A DNA stretch of 23,090 nucleotides from a virus. Under the pieces are notes generated by a model. That model ran no database searches and was not told where the DNA came from. It saw only the letters and a list, made by a program, of their open reading frames with translations. How positions within the stretch are numbered: the first letter of the stretch is position 1; each line of letters starts with the position of its first letter. The stretch is taken from positions 1 through 23,090 of the IMG/VR virus record IMGVR_UViG_3300031553_000038. One strand, given 5' to 3'. Made by a program: the position numbers and the translations under genes. Of this stretch, positions 1-5,584 are shown piece after piece.

Positions 1-344
1 TGCACAGGCATTTTTGTGGCTACTTTGTGGCTACTTTGTGGCTGTGCCGATGCTACTGTTTTGATGAATGCTGTTTGCAGGTCGCCCATCTTCAGCGCCA
101 AATCCGTAAGCGCCGACTGTGTGCCAGTGTTGCTGTCTATGACTTCTTTGCCGAGCGCCTTAACCGCCTCAACCATGATGGTTAGCTGTTGTTCCAGTTC
201 ATGTAGCATGTTCTGCACTGTTTTCTGTTCCCGCATCACGTCGATAAGCGTGTACTCGGGCATAGTCACCTCTTCTAGTGTTGTGATTTCCTCTTCAGGA
301 AGGTCTTTCTTTGCGGTTTTTTCTTGCGGTTTAACCATTTTCAT
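1..344 (-). CDS. Coiled-coil hypothetical protein, 3'-truncated by the window edge
   Basis: Open from ATG 344 (MKMVKPQEKTAKK...) to the window end with no stop, giving at least 114 residues. AGGAG at 356-360 lies 11 nt upstream of the start. The N-terminus is Lys/Glu-rich. Residues about 35-95 have heptad-like Leu/Met/Val spacing (MREQKTVQNMLHELEQQ, then LTIMVEAVKALGKEV), which suggests a helical or coiled-coil protein. No enzymatic motif is visible. It starts 15 nt after the stop of the 55-aa gene upstream, so the two are probably co-transcribed in the - strand arm. An 11-bp tandem repeat (16-37 on +) lies in its 3' part. Function unknown. Confidence 0.6.
   Translation of the reverse strand, partial: MKMVKPQEKTAKKDLPEEEITTLEEVTMPEYTLIDVMREQKTVQNMLHELEQQLTIMVEAVKALGKEVIDSNTGTQSALTDLALKMGDLQTAFIKTVASAQPQSSHKVATKMPV
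16..42. repeat. 11-bp tandem repeat, about 2.4 copies
   Basis: GTGGCTACTTT at 16-26 is repeated exactly at 27-37 and starts a third time (GTGGC). It lies inside the - strand gene at the window start. The unit is not a multiple of three, so copy-number change would shift that gene's frame. Confidence 0.7.
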
Positions 345-359
345 TCTGTTTTTGTCTCC

Positions 360-527
360 TTACCCACCATAACCGATTCTCCTTAATTGCACAATTCCCT
401 TCAAGGCTTTGATGATTTGCTCTGTTTTTTTTGAGTCTAAACTGGGTATGTTGATGTTGTATAATCCATATTCATAAAAGATTTTTCCCTCAACAACTGT
501 TTTGGGTTTTCCAGTTAGGCAAGTCAT
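360..527 (-). CDS. Small hypothetical protein, 55 aa
   Basis: ATG at 527 is preceded by GGAGGG (534-539) at good spacing. The frame is open for 55 codons to TAA at 360-362. The product begins MTCLTGKPKTVVEGKIFYEY and ends LRRIGYGG. Alternating hydrophobic residues suggest a small beta-rich fold, and I recognise no family. The strong SD, the tight 15-nt spacing to the next - strand gene and clear protein-like composition support a real gene. It is below the length that many gene callers report. Confidence 0.6.
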   Translation of the reverse strand: MTCLTGKPKTVVEGKIFYEYGLYNINIPSLDSKKTEQIIKALKGIVQLRRIGYGG

Positions 528-572
528 ATTTTACCCTCCAATCTCTTAATCCAATATTTTTTGGTTTATACG

Positions 573-719
573 TCATTGACTCTGTGTCTCCTTCAGTAGT
601 TTAAGCCATGCATCTAGAGCTTCATCGATCAAAGTTTTCACTTTCACGCCTCGCCGTGTAGCCTCGTACACGAGTTCTGCGTATTTGCTGTCAGGAACAT
701 AATAGTTAATTGCAGGCAA
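573..719 (-). CDS. Possible ribbon-helix-helix DNA-binding protein, 48 aa
   Basis: The preferred start is TTG 719, because AGGAGA (727-732) sits exactly 7 nt upstream. A longer in-frame TTG start at 770 has no SD. From TTG 719 the product reads (M)PAINYYVPDSKYAELVYEA, then RRGVKVKTLIDEALDAWLK. A short beta-strand followed by two helices, of a length typical of MetJ/Arc-type regulators, fits a ribbon-helix-helix fold. This is inferred from pattern only. The start overlaps the end of a 37-aa ORF in another frame (706-819), which suggests translational coupling. If the fold is right, the role would be autoregulation or control of the early arm. It could also be an unrelated small helical protein. 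Confidence 0.55.
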   Translation of the reverse strand: MPAINYYVPDSKYAELVYEATRRGVKVKTLIDEALDAWLKLLKETQSQ

Positions 720-819
720 TTTCTGATCTCCTAAATAATGTGGGTTGTTTTGGTGCGTGTATTCTTTCAAAATATGCTTCTGCTTCTAATTTATTCATTT
801 TGTTTGTTTCATCCTCCAT
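706..819 (-). CDS. Tiny ORF, 37 aa, possible leaderless leader gene
   Basis: ATG 819 lies about 27 nt after the centre of a TATA box (843-850, TTTATATA on -), so it could be read from a leaderless transcript. An internal ATG at 798 has GGAGG (813-817) 14 nt upstream and gives 30 residues (MNKLEAEAYFERIHAPKQPT..., ending SEIACN). The frame ends at 706-708 and overlaps the SD-preceded TTG 719 start of the next gene. It may be a genuine small protein, a leader ORF for coupling, or the N-terminal part of a frameshifted gene. No family recognised. Confidence 0.35.
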   Translation of the reverse strand: MEDETNKMNKLEAEAYFERIHAPKQPTLFRRSEIACN

Positions 820-842
820 ACTTACACAATCAACAACAACAA

Positions 843-850
843 TATATAAA
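843..850 (-). promoter_or_regulatory. Archaeal TATA box
   Basis: TTTATATA on the - strand. Its centre is about 27 nt before ATG 819, which is the expected TATA-to-TSS distance in archaea. Predicted to drive the - strand run from 819 towards the window start. Confidence 0.55.
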
Positions 851-954
851 ACTATACGTCACAGAACAGACACATCCAAACCTATGTTTACGAATTTAGC
901 ACCGTAATTAACTGTTTTATTATCGGCGGGTCAGGCACATCAACGTTCCTCAAA

Positions 955-1368
955 CTAAAGTTCTGTTGCAACTGTATCGTCTTTAGGTATAACATATTTT
1001 CCATGTTTTCGTGACTTTTTTCTATGACAAGCAAAGCATAAAAACATCAAATTTTCAGCGTTGTTGTTATGGAAGTCTCCATCTAAATGGTGTAGTTCCA
1101 TTCTATCAGATTTTTGGTTACATTCTTGACAAGTATAATTGATAATGTTTAAAGCAAAACTTCGATATGCTTTGAGGCGATTGTAACAGTTAGTCTTTTT
1201 ACTTATTTTATGTTTATTGTAATATTTTCTGATTGATTTGTAAACACATTTTTTGAAGCAATCGTTACATACAAACCACCGTTTAGGTAATTTAGTCATA
1301 TGATGAGTAAAATTTTCTGAGGTTAATTTAACTCCACAATGAATACAATGAGTTTTAGGTTTTCTCAT
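955..1368 (-). CDS. HNH endonuclease with N-terminal zinc ribbon
   Basis: 137 residues from ATG 1368. CxxC pairs at C8/C11 and C34/C37 form a zinc ribbon. A second pair, C80/C83, precedes the HNH core: HH at 93-94 in ELHHLDGDFHNNNAEN, N106, and CFACH with H115. This is the beta-beta-alpha-metal nuclease of the free-standing homing type common in viruses. A basic, Lys/Tyr-rich linker (38-75) suits DNA binding. The gene is AT-rich compared with the structural genes and appears to have its own TATA box, both typical of a mobile endonuclease gene. It probably nicks or cuts a specific site and spreads by recombination. It resembles the HNH gene at 19958-20515 in plan but is not a copy. Confidence 0.88.
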   Translation of the reverse strand: MRKPKTHCIHCGVKLTSENFTHHMTKLPKRWFVCNDCFKKCVYKSIRKYYNKHKISKKTNCYNRLKAYRSFALNIINYTCQECNQKSDRMELHHLDGDFHNNNAENLMFLCFACHRKKSRKHGKYVIPKDDTVATEL

Positions 1369-1391
1369 AACAATCTCTCTAACAGAAAAAT

Positions 1392-1414
1392 ATTATATAG
1401 AATTATTATTTAAA
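1392..1414 (-). promoter_or_regulatory. TATA-box region for the HNH gene
   Basis: Two candidate TATA boxes on -. TATATAAT (1392-1399) is centred about 27 nt before ATG 1368, which implies a leaderless mRNA. TTTAAATAAT (1405-1414) would instead give a roughly 15-nt leader. Confidence 0.45.
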
Positions 1415-1459
1415 CGAACCGTTTTAAGAAAACTCCCGCGCTTTTAACTAAAGAAAGAC

Positions 1460-1499
1460 TGTGTTTTTGTTTGTTTCAACGTTGTGTTTTTGTTTGTTT
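1460..1499. repeat. Two 17-bp direct repeats
   Basis: TGTGTTTTTGTTTGTTT at 1460-1476 is repeated exactly at 1483-1499 (period 23, 6-bp spacer). A fourfold CTTTT tract follows at 1509-1528. The region between the HNH and HTH genes (1369-1578) otherwise holds only T-rich, low-complexity DNA. Confidence 0.7.
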
Positions 1500-1559
1500 G
1501 TACTAAAACTTTTCTTTTCTTTTCTTTTAAAGACTACACCAACAGGTGAAAGGAATATC

Positions 1560-1566
1560 AAAAAAA
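1560..1566 (-). terminator. T7 tract downstream of the HTH gene
   Basis: Seven consecutive T on the - strand, 13-19 nt after the HTH stop codon. U-rich tracts alone can terminate archaeal transcription. The (CTTTT)n region on + reads A-rich on - and does not add to it. Confidence 0.35.
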
Positions 1567-1578
1567 GAGAACATCTGC

Positions 1579-1860
1579 TTATGGGGGTCTTTCAGCCTCG
1601 CCACATAACCATGCAATCCACTTATCCATCAGATTCAACAATGTTTGGCGCCTTAAACTGGATGTTCTACGTCTTACTAGGTTCGGCAGTTTTCTATTCG
1701 AAAATCTTCTGAGTACTCCTAAGGATTCGGCGTTTTTGATGACACGGTGAACTTCAGAGAGTGACCTGCCGAAGGCTTCTGCGATGTGATTCATGCTTAC
1801 GCCTTGTCTGCGGATTTTGATTATTGCAACTCGTTCTCTTTGCAGAAAAGGAATTTTCAT
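1579..1860 (-). CDS. Helix-turn-helix transcriptional regulator
   Basis: 93 residues from ATG 1860. Residues about 8-50 form a helix-turn-helix: RERVAIIKIRRQGVSMNHIA, then EAFGRSLSEVHRVIKNAESLG, with the usual turn Gly (G20) and a recognition helix around SLSEVHRVIKN. The C-terminal half is Arg-rich and may extend DNA contacts. There is no effector domain, so it is a small repressor or activator. It is transcribed away from the divergent control region, which carries a 14-bp palindrome, so that region is the natural target. No SD is visible upstream. A TTAAAAAA-type box near 1885-1892 would suit a leaderless start. Confidence 0.75.
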   Translation of the reverse strand: MKIPFLQRERVAIIKIRRQGVSMNHIAEAFGRSLSEVHRVIKNAESLGVLRRFSNRKLPNLVRRRTSSLRRQTLLNLMDKWIAWLCGEAERPP

Positions 1861-2007
1861 GATAAATGATTAGTTGATTATATCCTTTTTTAAGGGCTTT
1901 TATCTAAATAATTGATGCTCGGTATACAAAAAATTTTTTCTCTATTTCTTCGATAATATCTTTGAGATGCTGTTAATCCATTTTCATCTCTTTTAGCATT
2001 AACCATA

Positions 2008-2021
2008 AATATCATGATATT
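2008..2021. promoter_or_regulatory. 14-bp perfect palindrome, likely operator
   Basis: AATATCATGATATT is self-complementary over 14 bp and ends 14 bp upstream of the TATA box at 2036. The position suits a dimeric regulator, probably the HTH protein encoded next door. That partnership is an inference. Confidence 0.5.
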
Positions 2022-2035
2022 AAACGATTAAAGAG

Positions 2036-2043
2036 TATATAAA
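2036..2043 (+). promoter_or_regulatory. Archaeal TATA box for the predicted small RNA
   Basis: TATATAAA preceded by a purine-rich BRE-like AAAGAG. Transcription would start near 2063-2066, at the first hairpin of the predicted RNA. Confidence 0.55.
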
Positions 2044-2062
2044 ATGTTTGGACTAACACTTT

Positions 2063-2130
2063 ACACCTGTTTGAAGGTGGCTACCAGAAATAAGTAGACT
2101 CATTGTAGAGTCTACCTCCACATTTTTTTA
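2063..2130 (+). ncRNA. Predicted ~65-nt structured small RNA
   Basis: A good TATA box (2036-2043) points to a start near 2063-2066. The transcript would fold into hairpin 1, CACCT (2064-2068) with AGGTG (2075-2079), and hairpin 2, GTAGACTC (2094-2101) with GAGTCTAC (2108-2115), and end in T7 (2123-2129). No ORF is present. Between the last stem and the T tract lies CTACCTCCAC, which contains CCTCC, the same word as the anti-Shine-Dalgarno end of 16S rRNA. It could therefore pair with SD sites, but this is speculative. An upstream leader or attenuator of the + operon is the alternative. Confidence 0.45.
2094..2129 (+). terminator. Hairpin plus T7 terminator
   Basis: A perfect 8-bp stem (2094-2101/2108-2115) with a 6-nt loop, followed 7 nt later by TTTTTTT. 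No + strand gene precedes it, so it most likely ends the small transcript that starts near 2063. Confidence 0.5.
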
Positions 2131-2164
2131 TTTACTTCAACTTTTTAGAGTAAACTATAGAACA

Positions 2165-2176
2165 TTTTAAATATAA
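2165..2176 (+). promoter_or_regulatory. TATA box of the + strand operon
   Basis: TTTTAAATATAA predicts a start near 2199 and a leader of about 90 nt before the TTG start at 2288. A second, weaker box (GTATATG near 2195) would give a leader of about 65 nt. The leader can form GTGAA/TTCAC pairing. Confidence 0.4.
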
Positions 2177-2287
2177 CCTTATTCTTTAAACTCTTGTATA
2201 TGTCATGGTGAAGACATAGATAGTCGAGACACTTTCACGTCGCCGAGCGTGCCCTATTTAGACTACGGCATCTCTGGGAGGATTATC

Positions 2288-2581
2288 TTGTCAAACAAAA
2301 GAAGCAAACAAGCAAGAAAACGAAAAAAAGAATTACAACAAGAAAGAAGCCGTAGACAAGAAGAACTTGAGACAGCACACTCCATCGTTTTAAGGTACAG
2401 CTGGAGAGATAAACAAAAAATCATAGGCGAACTGGTTTACAGGCCAGAAAACGTTGATATTATAGAACAAAAACTTAAAATGCAATTCAAATATATCCCA
2501 AACCACGCTTTAAATCACGATTTTGGCGAAGTGCTTAACTTATTTCGACTAAAAGCACCACCAATTCACACTTATGTTTAG
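2288..2581 (+). CDS. Small basic hypothetical protein, 97 aa
   Basis: The start is taken at TTG 2288 because GGGAGG (2276-2281) is 6 nt upstream. An in-frame GTG at 2249 lacks an SD. The first 30 residues are extremely basic (SNKRSKQARKRKKELQQERS), then a mixed helical part follows (residues about 33-97, ending KAPPIHTYV). The basic tail suggests binding to nucleic acid or to the inner membrane surface. No family recognised. It is the first gene of the GTPase operon. Confidence 0.65.
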   Translation: MSNKRSKQARKRKKELQQERSRRQEELETAHSIVLRYSWRDKQKIIGELVYRPENVDIIEQKLKMQFKYIPNHALNHDFGEVLNLFRLKAPPIHTYV

Positions 2582-2585
2582 GGTT

Positions 2586-2605
2586 CTCTTAGATAATTAA
2601 GAGAC
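2586..2605. promoter_or_regulatory. Intergenic hairpin before an SD
   Basis: TCTCTTA (2586-2592) pairs perfectly with TAAGAGA (2599-2605) around a 6-nt loop. It lies between the first and second operon genes, just ahead of AAGGAGGTGAG. It could be an mRNA processing or stability element. There is no T tract, so it does not look like a terminator. Confidence 0.35.
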
Positions 2606-2628
2606 AAGAAGGAGGTGAGAAAGAAAAA

Positions 2629-2973
2629 ATGCCAACAGTAAAAAAGAAAATGTCAACAAGCGCATACATACTAATAGCATTAATGATAATCACAGTTGTT
2701 TCCTTACCGATACTTCATGTTGTTGGCGTCTTAGACCTATCCTTTATTGGGATAGGATTCGAAAATATACTAATGTGGGCTGCAACTGACACACTCAACG
2801 GAGTAATATTGATTGGAGGCGTTTTTGTAGGAGGAGCACTATTCTTTTACATCGTAAAAACATATCTTCTCGGCACACAAATATCAACAACCACTGTAGG
2901 ACAATATAATCCGATGGGGCAACAAATAAGTCAACCACAGCAACAGGAACAAGAAACGGTTGTGAGTGACTAA
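2629..2973 (+). CDS. Two-TM membrane protein with Gln-rich tail, 114 aa
   Basis: ATG 2629 follows a strong SD (AAGGAGGTGA). Residues about 12-33 (YILIALMIITVVSLPILHVV) and about 56-80 (NGVILIGGVFVGGALFFYIV) are two hydrophobic spans. The start is Lys-rich (PTVKKK) and the tail after residue 82 is polar and Gln-rich (QQISQPQQQEQETVVSD). This predicts an integral membrane protein with both ends on the same side, probably cytoplasmic by the positive-inside rule. Its stop TAA overlaps the ATG of the GTPase by one base, so the two are translationally linked and it is a plausible membrane anchor for the GTPase. Confidence 0.75.
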   Translation: MPTVKKKMSTSAYILIALMIITVVSLPILHVVGVLDLSFIGIGFENILMWAATDTLNGVILIGGVFVGGALFFYIVKTYLLGTQISTTTVGQYNPMGQQISQPQQQEQETVVSD

Positions 2974-4058
2974 TGGTTTTTAATGCTCTCAAAGATCTCA
3001 TAGGATACGAACCCCCACAACAAAACCAAAAAAGCAACATGGGAGACCTCTTAGACATAGAAGCAGACAAAAACCTGCTAACAATGATAGGAACAATGGG
3101 AGCAGGAAAAAGCGCACACCTAGGCGGATTACTCATAGCAGCAGACCGCAAAGTATCAAAAAGCAGAGGCACAGAATACCCATTCAGATACTTCATAGAC
3201 GAAGGAAGCAGCAACATAGAAAACGACAAATCAGCCCTACGCGCTGGACATTTCCCACCCAAAACCGGACTAATGAAAGCATCCACAGTGGAGCCTGCCG
3301 CAACCTTCGAGTGGAGCCACGTCAAATACTTAGCTGGCAGAGAAATAACTCTATCAAAAAGCCAAGCAAAAATGAGTATCGCAGACATGGCAGGAGAAGA
3401 CCTCGTAAACCTTATAGAGCAAGTTAACCGAACACGCACACTGCAGCAAGCATCTAAACTAAACATGAACAAGTCAATCAATCTAGTCTGCAACAGCTCC
3501 GCATTAATGTTAATCATCAAAGCAACCCGAGCGCAAGGCTTAGAGATTGAATTAGAAAAGGAACCTACAGGTATCGATGGATTAAGCATCTACAGTGACG
3601 CTAACCTAACCCGAATAGTGAAGGGCATAGTAAGATTTAAGAGACAAAACCCCAACTCCCCCAAACTCAAAAACCTATGCATAGTCGTCACAGCATGGGA
3701 CGGACTCGCACCCGTGGCAAAACAAATAAGCCAAATAACCGGACAACCATTCGATCCCCTAGACACAAAAATGAGCGCAGAAGCCCTAGACAAATTCGTT
3801 TACGCATTCTATCCATCCACACACGCCACAATCCACAGCCTCGGACTAAGCAACATCAGATATTTCCCTAGTTTCTTTGAAATAGAACGCGACAACAAAG
3901 GTAACCCAATATGCTGGGATAAGGGCAGCAGCCCAAAGATTAAGCGCCCAGAAATCTTTGATCGTGGCCGTAACTGGGAAGATAATGTGAACACAATAAA
4001 ATCTAGTGAGTTCTGGTTCTTCAAGGAACTGGATTGGCTACAGGAGCTAGCAAACTAA
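2973..4058 (+). CDS. TRAFAC-type P-loop GTPase (DO-GTPase-like)
   Basis: 361 residues. Walker A/G1 is GTMGAGKS (40-47). G3 is DMAGE (138-142), preceded by hydrophobic residues. G4-like TAWD (240-243) follows the strand LCIVV. The stretch GHFPPKTGL (92-100) and the DxxGE form resemble the 'double-GTPase' (DO-GTPase) group of TRAFAC GTPases known from bacterial conflict-type operons with GTPase-associated proteins. I infer membership from motif spacing, with no search behind it. There is no TM segment. The gene is flanked by single-base overlaps with a two-TM protein gene and a 49-aa gene, and is followed by membrane-anchored proteins, so it probably switches a membrane complex. An ATPase is possible because the G4 motif is not a canonical NKxD. 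Confidence 0.75.
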   Translation: MVFNALKDLIGYEPPQQNQKSNMGDLLDIEADKNLLTMIGTMGAGKSAHLGGLLIAADRKVSKSRGTEYPFRYFIDEGSSNIENDKSALRAGHFPPKTGLMKASTVEPAATFEWSHVKYLAGREITLSKSQAKMSIADMAGEDLVNLIEQVNRTRTLQQASKLNMNKSINLVCNSSALMLIIKATRAQGLEIELEKEPTGIDGLSIYSDANLTRIVKGIVRFKRQNPNSPKLKNLCIVVTAWDGLAPVAKQISQITGQPFDPLDTKMSAEALDKFVYAFYPSTHATIHSLGLSNIRYFPSFFEIERDNKGNPICWDKGSSPKIKRPEIFDRGRNWEDNVNTIKSSEFWFFKELDWLQELAN

Positions 4059-4207
4059 TGAGTGAACTTGAAGAATACAAAAACACTCAATCGCAAGAAA
4101 TTGAAGACTTCTTGAACAAGGCTCGTGAAGACATAAACAAAGAATGTGGTTGCAAAGTTATGCCCTACAAAGCAGACGTTAGATTTCTTAGGGTGAAAAA
4201 AAAGTGA
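4058..4207 (+). CDS. Small hypothetical protein, 49 aa
   Basis: ATG 4058 overlaps the GTPase stop (TAATG), and the TGA at 4205-4207 overlaps the GTG start of the next gene. The product is charged and helical at the N-terminus (MSELEEYKNTQSQEIEDFLN), then has CGC at residues 32-34 and a basic end (RVKKK). Tight overlaps on both sides make it a credible operon member. A small adaptor between the GTPase and its neighbour is possible, but this is a guess. Confidence 0.65.
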   Translation: MSELEEYKNTQSQEIEDFLNKAREDINKECGCKVMPYKADVRFLRVKKK

Positions 4208-4602
4208 AGTCTGGTCAAGTCGTAACAGGAATCATAAACGGCATCGCGGACCAATACGAAACCCCAGACATCCTACAACTACTCCCCAACGGCAAACTCG
4301 CACAGCTCATAGATCGAGAAACCCTAGGCGCCTACAGGCGCGTATTCGTCTCTGACAGGGTAGTAGCGCAGACAATGGTTACCAAATCCGAACCAGACGA
4401 GCACGGCAGAGACGGAATAGTGAACCACACAGTCCTCTACAAATTCGATGCCTCCACAACACACGATAACATACAATACGTTTTCGATTATAACCAATTC
4501 ACAGATGACGCTTTAGCTGGCAAATACGCTTTCGCTATGCCTCCAATACCCGAACTGAAGCATCCTCTAGACCCGCCACCAGAAATGGAGATAACACCAT
4601 GA
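4204..4602 (+). CDS. Possible GTPase-associated protein (GAP1-N-like), 132 aa
   Basis: GTG 4204 lies after an AGGGTG SD and overlaps the preceding stop. The core at residues about 58-80 (TKSEPDEHGRDGIVNHTVLY) has the form D-x2-GR-x-G-x-V-x-H-[TA]-hydrophobic. That recalls the N-terminal domain of GTPase-associated protein 1 (GAP1-N), found beside DO-GTPases in bacteria. Its position two genes after the GTPase fits. The rest is an alpha/beta domain with no TM segment, and the Pro-rich C-terminus (HPLDPPPEMEITP) may be a linker. The homology is remote and from memory of the motif, so the family call is tentative. The gene itself is solid. Confidence 0.6.
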   Translation: MKSGQVVTGIINGIADQYETPDILQLLPNGKLAQLIDRETLGAYRRVFVSDRVVAQTMVTKSEPDEHGRDGIVNHTVLYKFDASTTHDNIQYVFDYNQFTDDALAGKYAFAMPPIPELKHPLDPPPEMEITP

Positions 4603-5021
4603 AACAAAGATTCTGGCTCATAGTAGGCGCCATATTATTCATCTTATTTATTGTGGTAGTGGCAGCAGCCTCCAACACTAGCACAAACCAAAGCAGCACC
4701 CAATATCGACCCGATCCAAAATATAAAGCCACAATAACCGCAGACACAGTAGGACTAGATTTCATAGTAATCACAAACGAAAACATACCCGCACAAAAAA
4801 TAGTGTTACCCCAAGCCTTACCCTACACCATGAACTTCGCAAAAGATGACATACTCACATTCACAGTACACACAAAAGACGGGTACAGATTTAACAGCTT
4901 TGACTTAGGAGATGGAACATTCAGAAGCGACAATCCAATGGCAACAAAACCAAACAAAAACTTTCAGATACATGCTTGTGTAATGCCAGAAGACGTGATA
5001 CCTTGGGACATAACCCAGTAG
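4599..5021 (+). CDS. Single-TM anchored exported protein, 140 aa
   Basis: The start overlaps the previous stop by 4 bp (ATGA). One strong N-terminal hydrophobic segment (residues about 5-24, FWLIVGAILFILFIVVVAAA) is followed by a Ser/Thr/Asn/Gln-rich linker. A beta-rich domain with regular hydrophobic alternation follows (FIVITNENIPAQKIVL, DILTFTVHTKDGYRF). This predicts a signal-anchor with the domain outside the cell membrane. No enzymatic motif. As part of the GTPase operon it may be the external arm of the complex. Confidence 0.7.
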   Translation: MKQRFWLIVGAILFILFIVVVAAASNTSTNQSSTQYRPDPKYKATITADTVGLDFIVITNENIPAQKIVLPQALPYTMNFAKDDILTFTVHTKDGYRFNSFDLGDGTFRSDNPMATKPNKNFQIHACVMPEDVIPWDITQ

Positions 5022-5030
5022 ACTCTTCGT
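5021..5030 (+). repeat. GACTCTTCGT motif, copy 1 (+)
   Basis: It begins at the last base of the stop codon of the upstream membrane gene, in a 28-bp gap before the next gene's SD. Confidence 0.7.
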
Positions 5031-5049
5031 CACTTAGAGGACTAAACAA

Positions 5050-5568
5050 ATGCTCAAAACCATACTAATAATTGCACTCATAGTAGCAGCCGCATTCTCA
5101 GGGCTATTAATCTGTGCTTACATCCTCAAAGTAGAATTCGCCATAAACCTTATGGACACCATCAAAGAACCATTCACTAGCCTATCTGTAAACAAATTAA
5201 ACTTGGGAACCATAGCCTCAGGCGCCTCAGTGGCAACCGCAGCCACCACCGCCCTCGGCTGGATAAAAACCAACAAAGAAAAAGCCCTAGCCATGAAAGA
5301 CAACGCACAGAAGCAACTAGAAAACAGCGGCTTACTCGAACAGGTTGAATCTGTCAAAGACGCAAAAACACAGCTAGAAGGACAAATCACAGAAATAACC
5401 AAAATCAAAGACAACGCATTGGCAGAGGCAGAAGCCGCAAAAAACCAACTCAGCCAACAGACAGAGGAGCTGCAAAAAGCACAAAACACCATAGACACAC
5501 TCCATGATACTCTTCGCAGAAACAAGCTTACCGACGGAGAATCCATCGTGAAAACAGTTATAAAATAA
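5050..5568 (+). CDS. Membrane-anchored coiled-coil protein, 172 aa
   Basis: ATG 5050 follows GAGGA. Residues about 4-27 (TILIIALIVAAAFSGLLICAY) are a TM helix. A second weakly hydrophobic, Ala/Thr-rich stretch lies at about 53-70 (GTIASGASVATAATTALGW). Residues about 74-160 form a long Ala/Glu/Gln/Lys coiled coil (QLEGQITEITKIKDNALAEA, then EELQKAQNTIDTL). The product predicts a membrane protein with an extended helical rod. Tape-measure proteins also combine coiled coil and TM segments, but this one is far too short and is not in a tail module. It probably oligomerises within the GTPase membrane module. Confidence 0.7.
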   Translation: MLKTILIIALIVAAAFSGLLICAYILKVEFAINLMDTIKEPFTSLSVNKLNLGTIASGASVATAATTALGWIKTNKEKALAMKDNAQKQLENSGLLEQVESVKDAKTQLEGQITEITKIKDNALAEAEAAKNQLSQQTEELQKAQNTIDTLHDTLRRNKLTDGESIVKTVIK

Positions 5569-5584
5569 AATTGGAGAAAACAAC

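Larger units (their letters stand above)
1861..2287. promoter_or_regulatory. Divergent control region between the - and + arms
   Basis: This roughly 400-bp AT-rich region has no protein gene that I accept. In order it holds the HTH promoter, a GTTAAT...ATTAAC inverted pair (1972-1977/1998-2003), the 14-bp palindrome at 2008-2021, a TATA box at 2036-2043, a predicted small RNA at 2063-2130, a second TATA box at 2165-2176, and a long leader to the first + gene. Confidence 0.6.

Noticed and set aside
16-372. + strand ORF of 118 aa rich in Ser, Cys and Phe
   Set aside because: It is the antisense shadow of the - strand coiled-coil gene (1-344) and part of the 55-aa gene, which have SD sites and protein-like composition.
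1461-1712. + strand ORF of 83 aa with hydrophobic start
   Set aside because: Its start lies in the T-rich repeat, which yields Phe/Leu runs, and its second half is antisense to the HTH gene. No SD or promoter.
2586-2605. Hairpin as an intrinsic terminator
   Set aside because: A perfect 7-bp stem but no T tract. The next gene has a strong SD and is clearly part of the same operon.
2795-3589. - strand ORF of 264 aa
   Set aside because: Antisense to the GTPase and the two-TM gene. Low-complexity Ser/Arg/Leu composition, no SD, no family resemblance.
5050-5568. Tape-measure protein
   Set aside because: Has TM plus coiled coil, but at 172 aa it is far too short and lies outside any tail gene module.
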